64,000 bases of DNA from Stercorarius parasiticus (lineage: Eukaryota > Chordata > Aves > Charadriiformes > Stercorariidae): assembly GCA_013396915.1 (NCBI GenBank), contig VWZL01000522.1, positions 186,173 through 250,172 on the forward strand. Reading direction: 5' to 3'. The notes under the pieces were generated by a model, which saw nothing but the letters and a program-made list of their open reading frames with translations, made no database searches and was not told the DNA's origin. Both the position numbers and the translations under genes were made by a program. Numbering within the stretch: the first letter of the stretch is position 1; every line of letters begins with the position of its first letter. Below, piece after piece: positions 40,891 to 55,742 of the stretch.

Positions 40891-43800
40891 TGGGAAGAGA
40901 CAGGATTGTCAGCCTCACTGCTTCTGGGGCACATGGGAACGAGGGAGCAGGTGATCAGGCACAAGAGCCCCTCTAGCCCCCAGCGGCGGACAGCTCTGCA
41001 CATGGAAGGATGGTTTGGGAAGGAGTGGCCAGCGGAGGTGTGAACCCGGTTCTGGCTTTGACTGTTACATCAGGGTGATGTCCTGTTTTGAAGTGAAGTA
41101 GAATATCAAGAGGGGTGGGGATGTTCAAGATGCCCTGCTACTGTTACCTTTCAGTGGCGATAGAAGTACCAATTGCTCTTTGTGACTTTACGCTCTGAGG
41201 ATTTCAGATGCTCAGCAAGCATTTAAGTTACTGCTCTGCTTGGGAGGACAGGAGCCCAGTGTCAGACTGGATTTGCTCTAGTTCCCAAATCAAGTCAGCA
41301 ATACCAATCAGAGACTTTTTACCAGATTCCCCTCTCCAACAAACACTGGCAGGCTGTTTGCCTCCTTTGTAACGTGATGGAGTCAAGGAATGCATCCTGC
41401 CCACACCCCCAAAGCAGGCTGGCTTTGCCAGGTGAGCAGCCGCCTGTGTTGACCTCTTCCTCCCTACTTCATAGCCACATGGTGAGGCTGTGTATATGAC
41501 TTCTTCCCATCTTTACAGCTCTTGCTTTTTAGCAGGTTTTCATGAGTTCTGAGCTGTGCGCAGTGAACAGCTTCCTCTTCCCCTGAACCTGTCACAGAGA
41601 GTTTCCCACATATTTCCTCACTCAGACTCACATCGAGACCTTTTCTATGGGTACTGCCCGTATCACTTCTCTATGCCCCTGCCATCTCTGTGCAGAACAA
41701 CTGTTTGAACTCCAAAGCTTTTATCAGCTTCCCCTTTATCCATTACTGCCATCCTATTTGCAGAGTGATCTACTTCAGTGAGCAGCCCTGGGACTCCTGG
41801 AAGCCCTTTGGTAACAGCTCTGAAGTGTTACAGTACCAGCAAGTAAAAGGCCCCAAACCAGCAACTATTACTTGGGTAAGAACCAAGTCTTATAGCAGGT
41901 AGGTAACCTCATACACCAAAACAGCAGCAGATTTATAGGTGAGAAGGGAAATCCAAGAAGCAGAACATAGCTAGCGTTAGTCATGACTCACATTATCTTC
42001 AGAGGAAAAATTAAAAAAAAAAATTAACTTAATATAATCTGCTTTTAAATACCATGTCTGTGGAGGAGTCTCTGTCCAGAAGGTTGTCAATGACCAGAGC
42101 AAAGCAGATCTTAGTCATTAGCAAGCAACCTTGGCCAAAGGTGTTTGGCACACCTCAGTGTGAGCACAGCACCCCCTCCTGTACAGGGCCCTTGGCCAGA
42201 GCACCTTTCCAATGAGCCTGCCACTTCTAGAGGACAATGGCCAGTGCTCATGTCTCCACGTTTCCCAGTCCTGCACACAGCTGCTCTTGGGGTGCACAGG
42301 GTTACAGTTCATCTGTGAGCGAGCATAGGACACCAAGGAGCTCTCCAGTAAACATATTCCAGATATACATCAGAATGAGTTGAGAGCTATCAAGGGGATG
42401 GAGAGTCACTGCCAGCTTGTTGGGACTGACAGTTCATGAACTACAGCTTGAACAGCTACTCTTTGACCCATTGCCTTTACCATTACAGGATTGTTCCAGC
42501 AAAAAAGACCTAAATTCATCATATTGCCTTCAGGGACCAACTTCCCCCTGTGTAGTGCAGCTTTGGGTTTTCACTGTGACTACTGTACTTGAGCAGTATC
42601 CAAGATCCCCTTTACCTTACCAAAGCATCTGCCATCCTCAGAGACAAGCTAATCCATGGCACTGTGGGTGAAGAGTGGATCCACCAGTCCCACCCTCTGT
42701 GGATGTTCAACAGCCCAAAGTAGAGAAAACTTCAGCAGTCAGAGCAGCACTCGGTGCCTTGCAGCAGGATTAGGGAGCAGTGAGTGTGCCAGCACAGAGC
42801 TAACTAGAGGAAACAGGCCAGGCAGCCAAACCAAAACTTTTCCCAGAGGGAGGAGATTAGCAAGCACTGCCCCCTCAACCTCACCCCCACTCCTGTTATT
42901 TAAATTAGGAGATATACATTTGCTATCCAAGTCCTGTATCTGTGAGTCTCAGTCTGAGCACTAGAGATGTCCATCTCCAAGTAAAGTGGCTCAAACCAGG
43001 GTGTAAATCTACAGTATGTGCTGTTCTGTAAACAAATGTCAACTGAGGGCAGTAAAAGGTAAATGGATGGAACCTCTTTCCAGGTTCTAGAACTTGATTT
43101 ACACTCAACTACTTTTAAAAGAGACCAGTGGCGTGTTTGCAGAGCAATGACTGTGCAGGGAAACAGAGAAGCCATTATGTCCCCAACAATAGTTCACACA
43201 CAGCTTCAGAGTTTAAAGACAGTTTTGTTTGTTGGCAGAGAGAGTTCAGCTTCAGCACTGGCAGTCTCCTCCAGGCTTCACAAGAAATGCCATGGGATCT
43301 TTTATCTGCGCCCCAGCTAGGCAGAAGGTACTTTGTTTCATCTGAAGGCTGCTCTATGCTGGGCTGTCCTGCAAGTCTGGGGTGACTCAAGCCCCGTAGC
43401 CAGTGCGTTAACCCCTATGCTCCTGGCAGGGGCTATGCAGCTCTCCTCCACAACTGCTTGCCTCACTGCTGGGCTCCTGTAAGGATTTTCTGCTTTGTCA
43501 GGCAAGTTATTCTGAGAGCAGGAGAGAAGCGAAAACCTCAGATGGTAGCTCTGCTCTCATCTTTCACCTCCTCTCTGGATTCGGATGACACATGTGAGCA
43601 TCTCCTAGACCATTAAGGGCTCCATGCTGAGTGCCCAGCTGCCCAGTGAGCGCACAGGCCTCAAAAAGGGCTGTCCAGCCCACTTCATACGCCCCAAGCA
43701 CAGCTCCCAGCCCGCTGTCAGCCCCCGGTGATAGGATAAGAGACGCATCATTGGGGGCAGGAAGAGGCACACAGATTGCCATGAAGAAGAGACACTGACT

Positions 43801-46800
43801 GCTGGGCACTGCTCCTGCACTGCATTGTGGTACCCCATTGCTCTCTGGGCTGGGTCTCTGGGACCCAAGTGGTGCCAGTAAAAGTGAATGCTCTTAACAA
43901 AAGTGCATCTGTGCAATCTGTCAGGTTGATCCTGCAAAGGAAGAAGCATATGTATGAGCTAAAGATCCGCAGCTTTCTGTTATTCAACAGTACAGAGCAC
44001 AAACTCAGCTGAGGATAAGCCTCTCCACCTTCACTGCCAGCTCAACTCCCATAAGGTCCATAACCTATTCAGGCCTGACCACAGAGGGAAGCATCCCTTG
44101 CACGGTCCTTACTGCTTTCCTAACTGTGGCACAGCAGAGAGCTGAACAGGCATCGGGAGATGGATCAGGAGCCTGCAGATATCCATTCTCTGACCCGCGT
44201 CTCCATACTTGCCCCATACTCCCCACCTGTTGTCCGCTGGGGTTGACTTTAACCTCCAGATCTCTGCCAAATCCAGCTGTTTGGAAGTTGGCTAGCACTT
44301 CAGTCACACAGCACTTCATTGCAGCTTGGCAGCAGCAACAGGTCTCCAGGACAGAGGGGTTATAAAACCAGTAAAAGCAATATGATTATTTCTCACTGTT
44401 ACAAAGGTCGAACGACCAGTCCTAACCATGGAATTTAAAATGTAGCCTGATAGTCTCCCTTAATTTATATTAGGAGAGAGGGAGGACCAGTAAGTAGCAG
44501 AGCTATGCTTGTACGAGCGACCCCATTGAGCTGTATTCAGATGTGGCACAACATTCACAACCTTATTTAACCATGACACTGTTTTTGAATTAAAAGAACC
44601 CCACTGCAACAGTCTGTCTAGTGTCAAGCAGGGGATACAGGGTCTGACATCTCTGCCAAGAGAGCTGGGGCGCACTGTAGAGATGAGGAACTTGCCACAG
44701 TCAGGGAAGGCACCAAGAGAACTGAAAGAGGAGAAAGAGGGGATGTACCAGCCAGAAAGCAGAGAAGCAAGAACAGTGGGATACCAGAAGATGACAAAGG
44801 AGTCCAGGTATGGTCAGGCATTGCCTTGTTCTTGAATGAAGTAGTGAAGGAAGCATGCACTGACAACACATAAAACTTTAATCCAACAGGCTTCTGCTTT
44901 AAACCCATCTTGCAACAGCTGCATACCTTGGCACCCACTCCTAAGAGTTCCTCGTACTCCCACCCCCAGCCCAGTAGCCAATACCCAGCCATTAGCTTTG
45001 AGACGCCCATCCTTACTTTCCCCAGGCAGCACACGTTATGCAAGGATAGATTGGACATCTTGAATCTTGTCACAGGACATAGGCTATGCTCTTCTGATAA
45101 AACTCAAAGTCTAATCCATAGCAATAACATTGCATATTTTAAAAAATAATAAAAAACAGTTGAAATAATGTTTTCACACTCCTCTGTTGTGTAGAGTGAA
45201 CTGTCAATGACTTTTGAGTGAGAATGGACAAAAAGCCAACAGACGCAAGATTGCCAGAGGGCCCCCAGGAGTATAAGCCAATAGAGGCATCAAAAGAACA
45301 GAGCCAGGCTGCTAGCAGAGGCCCAGGGGCTGTTCACTGATCCAGCATTATGTGACAACATAACAAAGGTGCTTACAACTGATCACACAGGTGGAGCCAT
45401 CTCTAAAGTCTATATAAGACTATAAGACAGCTACTTGCGCTAACACCATACTTCAGGATTGAGTATGCAGAATCGATCACTGACATCCTGTCTTGCTACA
45501 GGTGTAGGTACTGTTTGGCAGGACAGGCTGCTTATTCTCAAGGGCTGTTCCCAGCATCCTGACAATGGGCCAAGCCATATTCAGAGGTGAAGGAGGAGTT
45601 ATATCCATCCTTGTGATAATGGTTGGAGAGGTGGGCCATGTCAACCACCAAGCTGGTGCTGGTTCCCCACACCATTATCGTCTTGTTTTCCTCCTCACTG
45701 GGAGCTCGCTGAGAGGTAGCGTAATGAAAAAAGCAAATTATTCCTTCATCTGTGGGAAGCCCTTGCACTAGGAGACTGTGCGCACACCCAGTTGGCCAGA
45801 AGACAGTTTAAATCCTCAGGTATAACTGTGCTAACCATGCATTCCCTCAGTTGTCAGTAAGAACAACTGCCAGCAGCTTCTGCTTTCATCTGGAAGACTA
45901 TCCAGGGTCATCGGCCTCTGAGCAGCTAATTAGCTGGGGTTATCTGCTCCAAGAAAGCTTGCACTGAAGAAAATCAGGACAAAACCAATACAGAAACTAC
46001 ACTGGGACTTTCCGTGGCTATTTCTGGTGAGTTCAGCTATTTCTTCCACTTCCAAAGGGAGAAAAGTTTCCTAGATTTGTTTGCTGTTCTGAGTTATCCA
46101 TTTTGTACTCTGCTTATATACCTGTTTTCTAGTAGTTCTGTAAGATTTAGCATGACTCTAAGTAGGGTCTTTGCCCCTTTCCTACTAAATCTGGTTGTTA
46201 TGCCTTCTAGGACATGTTATGCCTTCTCACATACCAGATCCAAAGCTTAGGTTGCCCATTCTCCATCAACCACTCCTTCATTACACAATCTACAGTTCTT
46301 AGGTTGTGGCAGGCTAATATATGCTGTAATTACCCAAAGGCCAGGGAATAAACAGCTTACACAACAAGGATTGTGTAAAGATTACGAACATCAAACCTGC
46401 TTCCTGCCTACCAGGTTATACCTCTCCAATTGCAACGGGGTCTTTGCGTCTCACCACAAATAGTGCCAAAGCAGCGGTGGGTGAGCTGGCACAGGCTGTA
46501 CATACCTTTATTGTTGGACTGAACTGGAATGGCTCAGATGCACTATTTCAACCCACTAACAGGTTTGTGTTAGCCAAATGTCAGAAAACTCTGTAACTTT
46601 GTTAGCGATACGTTCATGCCTGCTCTTCTATGGCTTTGTTAGGAAACACATAAACTGCCTGAGCACTCTCCTTTTGAGAACAGTCACAAAAGAAAAGGGT
46701 TTGTTTCCTTGTGCCTTCTGTCCTGTACTGACACACAAAGATCTGGTCCCATATAAGCCTCCCCGTGCAGCCTTGCCCTGCAGTTACTGCAATAAGACAT

Positions 46801-49800
46801 GAACTTAAGCCATTTGAGATTCTGATCTACAAGTTTATGTGCTAAATATTTTTTCCCCTCAGGCTTTTTACTATGACTTATAGTAGCAGTCACCAGGATG
46901 CCTCTGAACAGGACTCTGGCTCTGCTATCAACCACATGGGCAGACAGAATCTCCTATCGGGTACTGATCTTCATGGTGACCAGCAGGCATTTTTTCCATA
47001 ACTATTTCTATCTTATCCATATGATGCCTTCTGGAGACTTTAAACGAGTTATTGACAACCACCTCTTGTATCTAAGGAAGTATTTCCGATTTCAAGTCTT
47101 ACATAGATTTCTTACATAGAAAACTGTGACTCAAATATTGAAGTATCTGGAATTCAAAATCAGCATAGTCAATAGTCTAGTCAATTCTAGGCCACACAAT
47201 GAGATAGGAGATACGTTCTGGTATTAAGCTGGAATTTAAAACTATGAAGTTCTTGTACTTACCCATCTCGAGATATTTAAGTTGAAGTCTTATGCAATCA
47301 TCTCCATCAGTGATAAGGGAACTAAAGCAGAGTTCAGCCAAGCCATGAAGAAGCCCAAACAGGCTTCCAAATTGAGATCTAGGCGCTGGTCCTGCCTGGA
47401 GCAGGGGGACAGAGCAGCCCCTGGAGAAAGGCAGTAACTCCATTCAACTCAGTTAAAAGCCTTCCTCATAGCTAGGCCCTCCATGTCAGTTCCTGTCCAG
47501 CTGGCCTGCACCCTGTGTGACTTACTGTCTCCCTCCCCTCAGATGCAGGTTAAAAGCCTTTAGCACCCTCTTTGTTAAGCCCTGGCACTGAGGGCTTACG
47601 TGCATACAGATCAACTTTAAGGACAGAGGCCTCAGCGCAGATCAGTGGTTGCTACTTATTGCTGTGATGCCAAGCCAGAGATAATTGACACTGAACAGAA
47701 CTGAGAGAAAAGTCCCTGAATAAAGCAGGCTGTTCCAACTGGCTTTCAGGTATGCTGTTCACAAAGAGAGCTATTGTAATCAAGATTTGCAACTCCTCCA
47801 CAGGCATTAGGTTTTCTGAAGCCTAATGGGATGTAGTATTCTGTCCAATGTAGAGTAAACTACGAGTGCACTGAGAAAGAGACAATGATTTCCTCTTGAA
47901 GCAACTTTTTTCCCCAAAAAAGCTTTCATGTTTTCCTGCAGAAAATGCAGTGTCAAATGCCACATTTTTTACTTTAAGACAGTTCAGCATAAACTATGAA
48001 GTGAAAAAAGGCAGAAAGGTGGAACAAATGCAGAATACCACATTTCACATGGTTTTCTCAGTATTTTCTAGTTGGGGACCTCCCAGAAATCCAGGACTCG
48101 CAAACTCAATCTCAAAAGTGCAAGTCATTGTAATGAAATGTAATAAACTCATTGAGAACACCACTGTTACATTCAATCCTAATTTAAAATCAAAATGCTT
48201 AATTAAAATAGTTCTATTTTCCCAACTGTTTCAAAAGATGTTTTCAGATGCTCTTCTGCCGTTAAACTAGAAGTTGTTTATTAGACCTGAGCTTATTTAG
48301 ACTGGTTAGCCAGGTCCTATCATTCTCTTTTGGCAAGCTTTCATCTGATATATTTAAAAAAAAATAATATCACATTGTCCCATGTTCCACGGAATAAGAA
48401 ATCCCACGAAGCACTTCCAGTGGAATGGCTTAATGAAGGTAATTTCTAATTCCCCCTTACCTCTCTAGAGTATTTGCAAGTCCGTCCTGTCCTTTTGCAC
48501 AGGATATGTGTTGCTATCCTTTGAATATCCTTCTCAGGCAGTGAACCCCTTTCTAGGGACAATACATCCTTGTATCAGTAACCACTTATCTTCCCTTAAA
48601 AGCCCTCTGAAGCGTACTATACTATTTGATATTTGTAGTGCTCTGCTCTTGGAGATTAACCCATTGAAACTCATTACGTCTGAATTCACAGTACCAGAGG
48701 AATGCATAAGTAATCATTGACTAGGTGAAGAGTCAAGAACCCACACCTTTTAAAGTGCATGTTTTAGCATCCACAAAGGTTGTGTATCACCAGCAGAATC
48801 ATTCTTTGTTCTTGGATTCAATTACTACGTGGTGCAAATATGAGTTTTCCCACACCTCATCGCCAGCTCTTAAGTTCTGATTAAACAACCAAGCAAATAT
48901 GTCGTCATCTTAAGTAGAAGTGCTCCCATCTCCATGTGGTCATATACCCTCACACCCCTCTTGTCTAACCAACTGGCACCCTTGTGGTTCAAAAAGACTG
49001 GATTTTAAGTGTGTCTGTACCTTGCAGCTTAAACCCAGACACTCTGACAGATTCAGCTGTGATTACATTTGGTGGGAATAAACTCTCTGCCAAGCACAAG
49101 TGACTGCCTGCTATGCAAAGGCACCTCATCAGCTCACATATTGTTCTTCAGCAATCACAACTACACACTACCTTGAACTGTCATTGGTTTTAGTTTGGAT
49201 TAATACTCCAGCTGCAATGAGAAGATGCAATGCCTGTTCTGCTACCCCTGCTCCCACAGCAGCACCCTCTGACAGGGAGGATGGCAGAGCAGGAAGGTAA
49301 GGATGAAGAAACCTGCCCTCCGTCACTAAACCTCACTGAGGCTTTTAAGCAATAATCCTATGTGTCTGCTTGTGCCAAGTCTAGAAGCACAGTTGCAGCT
49401 CAAAGGTTACAGCTCACCTGCTGTTGAATAGTGTAGCATAAACCCCAGCAGCAACCCAGACCCAAGGTAATGAGCTGCACGAACTGCCTTTGGCCTCTAA
49501 GGACTCAAGTACTAAAGCTTATGCCCCTGCTAGAAACCTCAGACCCAGCTTTGAACACAAGAGCTGAATGCCCATCCAGAATGCAGCACAGGCAAATCAC
49601 AGCTTGCCTGAAACTTGGGCACAGCAAGGATTCAAGCCCACGTGTCCTTAGCCTGATTTTTAGCCAGAAGGCTGTCCTGTAACACTGGATGAAGCAAAGT
49701 CTGCCTGGTTGCCAGTCATCACTGCTAGATGCTATCTTTTGACCTACCAGGGTCAGTCAAGCGATTAATGTCTCAATTCCAAACCTGTCCAGTCCCTCTG

Positions 49801-50848
49801 CCCCACTCCAACCTTCAATAGACTGGATCTTTACTTACTTCAGAAGGATAGTAGCTATACTACAATGACTCATTAACAAAGTTTGTCCTAGCTCCAAGAG
49901 TAAAAGTTTTTGGGAACATAAGCCATATTTCTTCTACTTAAAAATACATCTTCTTTTCTGTAATAGCAACAAAATGGAGTTCTGTTTAACATTTACATTT
50001 GGTAAAATCAGTATTATAAAACATGAGCATTCCAGCCTTCACATATTTGTAAGGGACTTATCGTGCACCCATCTTTCAAAAAGGACTTTGAAATATCCCT
50101 TTCAAGACATTGCATCAAGAGAGCAGGGCCCTTCAATTATGTTACTATTATCCAAGAGATCTCGAGCGAAAATGGAAGCTTTTTGGAAAGTATGTACTGG
50201 CACAGAAAATATTCTGCAGGCTCAGAAGTATTTTATATATCTGCTGTTTCTACTGTCCAGTCTGAAATACACATTCAGAGTCCAGGCCTTATTCAGTTAA
50301 TAACACATACCACTCTCGCTGTATCTGATTTATTGATGTGAGACCCGTGATGCTCCATAGAAAAGATTGTGATGGGAGCTGTTCCAAAACAACTATCCTC
50401 TGAAAAAGCACAGCGTGGAAAGATACCTGCCCTCTGCCCCAAACGAACTGAACTGCACTTTCAGTCTGTCACACCTTTAATATTAAATGATGAATATTTT
50501 ATAGGGGGACTTAAGATGCAAACTGCTGAACTGAACCCTTTTCTTAATTTACTAACCCCGTAAGTGTGATTGGTACTAGGTTTTACACTTAATAGCAACT
50601 TTAGGACTATAAAACTATGTCCCTGAAGTAGGTCAGAAGAGTGTCTCCCTGCCACCACATTTGTCTCTGAGGGTGCATGTGGAATAATTACTAAAGTGGC
50701 TAAAAATACAAAAGTACAGCATTGTTCACACATTAAGGAAAAGTATAAAATCAAGAGGCTTCTGAGGTAGAAAACAGCCGCAGCTGGCATGAAGAATACA
50801 ACATCTGTGGTTCCCTGATAAGGATGCTTGTGAAGCTACATGAGGTAC
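40891..50848. other. Upstream of GGT1, no coding exon recognised
   Basis: About 10 kb with scattered short chance open frames on both strands and no protein family I recognise. It may hold the non-coding first exon(s) and promoter of GGT1. The part from about 47.7 to 50.8 kb is more AT-rich. I see no clear transposon. Confidence 0.55.
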
Positions 50849-50950
50849 NNNNNNNNNNNNNNNNNNNNNNNNNNNNNNNNNNNNNNNNNNNNNNNNNNNN
50901 NNNNNNNNNNNNNNNNNNNNNNNNNNNNNNNNNNNNNNNNNNNNNNNNNN
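50849..50950. other. Assembly gap (102 N)
   Basis: A run of 102 undetermined bases. The true missing length is unknown. Any open frame read across it is meaningless. Confidence 0.99.
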
Positions 50951-53887
50951 TAAGCTGCACTGTTTAAGTGGCTAGTCGTTTCGGTTTCTCACTGAATGCG
51001 ACCAAAGACTCAAGAGTGGCCGTGCTAGTTCATGAGCACAACTAGACTGAAGGTGCAGTCCACTATTAGCGTATCCAAATCGTAATAGTTTAATACATAT
51101 TAAATACGATTGGGCTGATAGTGCTGAATTGGGCATCACTCAGAATTTAAACCTAGCCGCTCCTAGCCTCCCACCTCAGTGAGGAGCGTTAGAACGCAAG
51201 GGGGTTTATCTTCTGCCAAAACTGCTTTGCCCCTTTCACGCAGCAGTGCAACACGACACTGAAAGGCTGCTAGCTGTAAGAAACCCCTGTTCTAAATCAT
51301 AATCATCCAACTGTTATTCTTCCCCGCTTGCTGAAAGGCAAGTTTTATAACAGTGAGACACCAAAATTAAGCAAATTCCTATGCCCTTCTTCAAGGGCAA
51401 TGCAGTCTCATCTGTGGGACGTTCTTACCAGCACAGAGCTGGAACAAGTTGGATGCTCCTCAGCAAGTTACTCTTTCACTTATGCACATGTAGAGTTGAG
51501 AATGGGGTCAGAGAAAGTTATGAAACCTGAAGTTAGTATTTCTAGTTTTGATAGATGAATAGCTTGCTATATACAGGTTGCACTATGCACAACTACCTGA
51601 TTTCAGTTGTACATAGTCTTTGGTCAAGGCATTAATATAATAGTCCTGTTTAAACTCAGCCTTGCATGTTTCAAGCAGCAAAGCCATACCTCAAACCGAA
51701 ACACCATGTCTAACGCAGGTGCATTGCTGCCTTGTTAATCTCAACATCTCAACCTATTGCAAAAAAAAGAAAAAAGTACCTGCAGGGCTTGCCACCTCTT
51801 TCTGTTTGTGATGTTCATGGCATGGTCATCTTTAACATTCTACAAAAACTGGCATGTAGCATTACATTGAAACATGAGCAATGGAGTGAAATCTCCATTT
51901 GTTCCTTCTTTTAAAGGAGTTCATATCTGCCAGCATATGAAGCAATGCCTTCACAGCTCTTGTAATAGAACTTACTGAAAAGCAACAGGCGACCTGAAGG
52001 CACTTCTGGGTAGTTTTTCCTTTTGCTTCTTCCCCCCGCCCCGATTGATTTTTTTCCATAGGAATTTCACGAAGCAACACCAGCAACGACTCACACAACA
52101 CAGATCACGCAATCACATTTACTGTTCAGACTCCTCCTTTTTGTGGCAGAACATGCAATCCAATGTCTCCAATTCCTGATGTTTTAACTAATGCATTATT
52201 GGAATAGAAGCTGTTACAAGCTGTCCTCATTTTGAAGGTCAGATATTTTTTCCATGAGGAAGTCTTTCCCCTCTAACAGCGCAATGTTGCAATCCGATAC
52301 TACCTGAACATAAGCATCAAATAGTATCTTGAGAGCCCAGTATCATAGAGACGTTAATAAGCACGTGAGGCTTCTTGTCACTAAATAACAGTTTCCTTTC
52401 TGACCCCTCCCTCCACTCTTCCACCTTTAGGGCAACCAGTAGAAGTTAAGCACCAGCTGCAGGGGTAGCAGGCAGTCCTAATTTAAGCTCAACACCACAT
52501 AAGAAACACCGATGCAAACAAGAGATCACTGTGGAGAAAGCCCTGGAAAACAAGTCACTAAGGCAGACTTTCAGAGCTGAAACTAAATAAGCAGATGTTT
52601 GTCCAGAGCCAAAGCACCTCCTTCCCCTCCAGTGAGAGTTCCTTCCGCTATAATGCACCTGGTCAAAGAGGAGGAACCCTCTAAACCCACATGTTCTCAT
52701 TTCATGAAGTCTGGCTTCCCATAATCATCCTCAGGTGCACACTCCTCTCTGGGGCAAAGGTAAACAAAATGAAAGATAACTGGTAAATGGGGTGGTTTAT
52801 TAACCCTTTCTTGCCAGCCACATGGTCCAGTTCTGGTTATATTCTTCTACCCACACAGATAGCTGAAGTAGTGTTACTGGGACAGTGTTTTGGTGTGACA
52901 GCTGATGAGGCTCCTTGGTGGTCAGAGGCATTGTTGATTGCTGTGCAGAAAGAACAGTGATTTACCTTTGACAAAGACCACTGGGGTGTGTTCAAAGGGT
53001 GACAGTTTCGATAAAGCCTTTTGAGGTTGTACTTTTCTGACATCAAGGATTCACGCTCCTGGCATATTAATAAAATTCTTATGATCCCAATGGGTTCTGA
53101 TTCTTCTAAAGTGATTATAATCCTAATGATATTCCAGAAGTAGAAGAGAGAGAAATCTAAAGGAGATGATGATTAGACAGTGGTATAAGATACTCAAATT
53201 AATTATGACAGGTATACGCATATGTAGATTATATAGCTTAGGGTATAAGAAGGGTCAGTGCAAAAAGCTATTTCCTGAGCTTACCTTGAAAGGTTATTTT
53301 TACATTTTATGTGATCTTTTTCTGACAGATAAAGAGGATGTATGCATGAAAAAAGTAACATCTCACTAGTGGTATTCTGCTTTGTAAGAGCACTTTCTTG
53401 ATTTTGATAATAAAGGATGTTAACCCTTATTTCTTATTTTCTGTTCAAATTACTTTCTATAATAACTCAGTATGCCGAAGTGAGAATAATGACAGCAGCA
53501 AGGACCAATTAATCAAACCGTATTTCATTTCAAGTCCTATCCGACAATAAATGCAAACCTTCTACTTCCCCCTTCCAGAAAAGGGTGACTGTTCTCTGTT
53601 TAAGGTCCGTCTTTTTTATCACTTTTCCTCAATTTATTATCTTTCTGCTATCTAGTCTGAGTCTTTACTCATAAATTTTATGTCAAGGTCCACAGTTACC
53701 AAAACCTACACCAAACTGTACCATTTATTTATCAGCTTTATGAAGACCTCTTATCTTTGTAAAGCCTTTCTGCCAGGCCACTAAGGGGCCTGCGTTCTTG
53801 CTTGTAACAGAGCTGCCTCTCCCTGCAGCAGTCAGCTCAGCAACGGTCCCACGCAGCTTCCCCTCAACCTCACCATCCTGGAATAAA

Positions 53888-54066
53888 ACAGGGGAGAGGG
53901 CTACTGAAGGAAGAAGTGGGGGGAAAGAGAGGGAACAACATGGGGGAAATAAGAAAACCCAAACTGATCAAAGGGAAAAACAGAGGGAGAGGGAATGAAG
54001 GAGGCAGATAGGAGGACAAAAAAAGACTAAAGAGTAGGAAAGGGGGAAACTAAAGGGCAAAAACCA
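53888..54066. repeat. Purine-rich low-complexity tract
   Basis: About 180 bases composed mostly of G and A on the + strand (runs such as GGGGGGAAAGAGAGGGAACA). Low complexity, no coding signal; such mirror-like purine tracts can form triplex structures. Confidence 0.75.
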
Positions 54067-55663
54067 AACAACACCTACTCTTAAGGCTAGAGGCTTTCGC
54101 AGTTTAGCCTGACTGCTGCAGTTGGACCTATTCTTCACATGTACATTGAAGCTCTCAGATCACAGATGAAGTTTGGACTTTCTCAGTGCTCTGCAGAAGG
54201 GTTTATTTAATGTTATTGACATAGGAGGTAACTATTTATTTTATAGACTATAGAGTACCTGGACAGGAAAAAACAGACAAACTAAACCCCCCCCTAGATT
54301 TCAAAGTAATAAATCAACTCAAGGCTGCATTCACTGAAGAGATTTCCACAGACTTCAGCAGAACTTGGAAAAGAGCTCAGTTTCCAACTGAAAAAAATTT
54401 GTAGCCACCTGCTTAAATTCACCTGCTTTTGCTAAATCAAGACTGTCCTAATTGCCATGGAGCTGGTTTGAATAACTTTGCCTCTCCTGAAGTAGCTATG
54501 GTCTGACTCCTGCTTGTTGTGGACAGCTGGATCAGGAAATGCAGCCCAGAACCTTGTGCTGGATTAAAGAGAAGAGCGTTGGTCCTGGAGAAACCACCTT
54601 TGACATGTTAGAAGGGCTTCAGCACAAACAAAACCGTTATATTGGGACTGAGTGGATTTTCAGTGTGGGATGCTATACCTCTTCCACTAGAGAGGTAACC
54701 AGAGCCGTTGGCTTCAGCTTTAGTAATCAGCATGAGATGGAGATACCATACCATAGCACGAGAGCAGGAGCAGGTCTTTCTTTGTTTTCCAAATATGTGT
54801 AGGAGAGGGTCATTTTTTTGCTCTGGCAATGAGCACACAGTCCCCTGGGTCCTGTTCTAGTCATTCATGTGTCTAAATATTAATTTTCCCAGGCAGAATC
54901 TGTTCCTTCTCACACAAATACAGTTGCCCTTGATAATTCCTTGCAACAGAAATTTCTTTACAATGAAATAAATGTAGCCTGCTTGGTTTATTTCAGGACT
55001 TTTTTTTCTGCTTCATAGGCCAGTTTCCCCATACATGACTAATCCCCTGACACGCTCGGCTGACTGCTCTCCCTGCTCTGCATCAGGAGCTGTGCTCTCT
55101 CCCACAGCACTACCCTTCCACTCTGCTTCTGGAAGACACCCCCAGCATCATCCCATTGTCCCCGCAGCTTTTCTGGCTCTGCCTCTGCCTCCTGGCCTTT
55201 CCCCTTGCTGCCAGTGCTTGATGTCCCATCCCAACAAGGTCTGCATTTTCCAAATTAGCACTTAGAAGCACAGAATGATGTGGAAAGAAGAGGTATGCAA
55301 AATCTATGGATTTCAGCCCACTCCTTAGACCTAGCTTTCGCTGAAGAGGACTAATTGCCAGCAGGACATTGACTTCAGTAAGAATTTCTCATCTTTACGA
55401 CCCCATAAAATTTGCCTTCCAGTGTTTGTGTACCTCTGACCTCTCAGGTAGTTTTAAGAGTTTTTCCTCCATCAGATTGCTAAAGTAGCACTTCTCTTAT
55501 CAGCATGCCATGCCACTCATACTACATGCAAAATCAAGGTCAAATTGTGACTCCGTCTTATGACCCTACATACCTACCTTTCCATAGACCTTTTCAACCC
55601 AATAAGGAGTGAAGACCAGCATCAAGTTGGGTGGTAGATAGCGTACCTTCAAAGGGTTGGATG

Positions 55664-55742
55664 GGCCATGCAGAGGTGAAATATCTTGCCCAGTGACCCC
55701 AGTGACGTAGATCCCAGGTCACTAGACTCCCAGCTCCTTTCT
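55664..55742 (+). mobile_element. Possible MIR-like SINE remnant
   Basis: GAGGTGAAATATCTTGCCCA followed by GTGACCCC, then GTAGATCCCAGGTCACTAGA and CTCCCAGCTC resembles the '...cttgcccaggtcac...gaacccaggtc..gactcccagctc' part of MIR-type SINEs. Weak match. Confidence 0.3.

Noticed and set aside
45538..45768. 76-aa frame on the - strand containing 'WGTSTSLVVDMAHLSN', considered as a third GGT-like catalytic exon
   Set aside because: The residues do not align in order with the GTSH...SATSTIN motif, no flanking GGT exons exist nearby, and no matching splice phase was found.
49550..49680. tRNA- or MIR-like stretch around GGATTCAAGCCCACGTGTCC
   Set aside because: No cloverleaf arms could be paired and the SINE resemblance is limited to about 15 bases.
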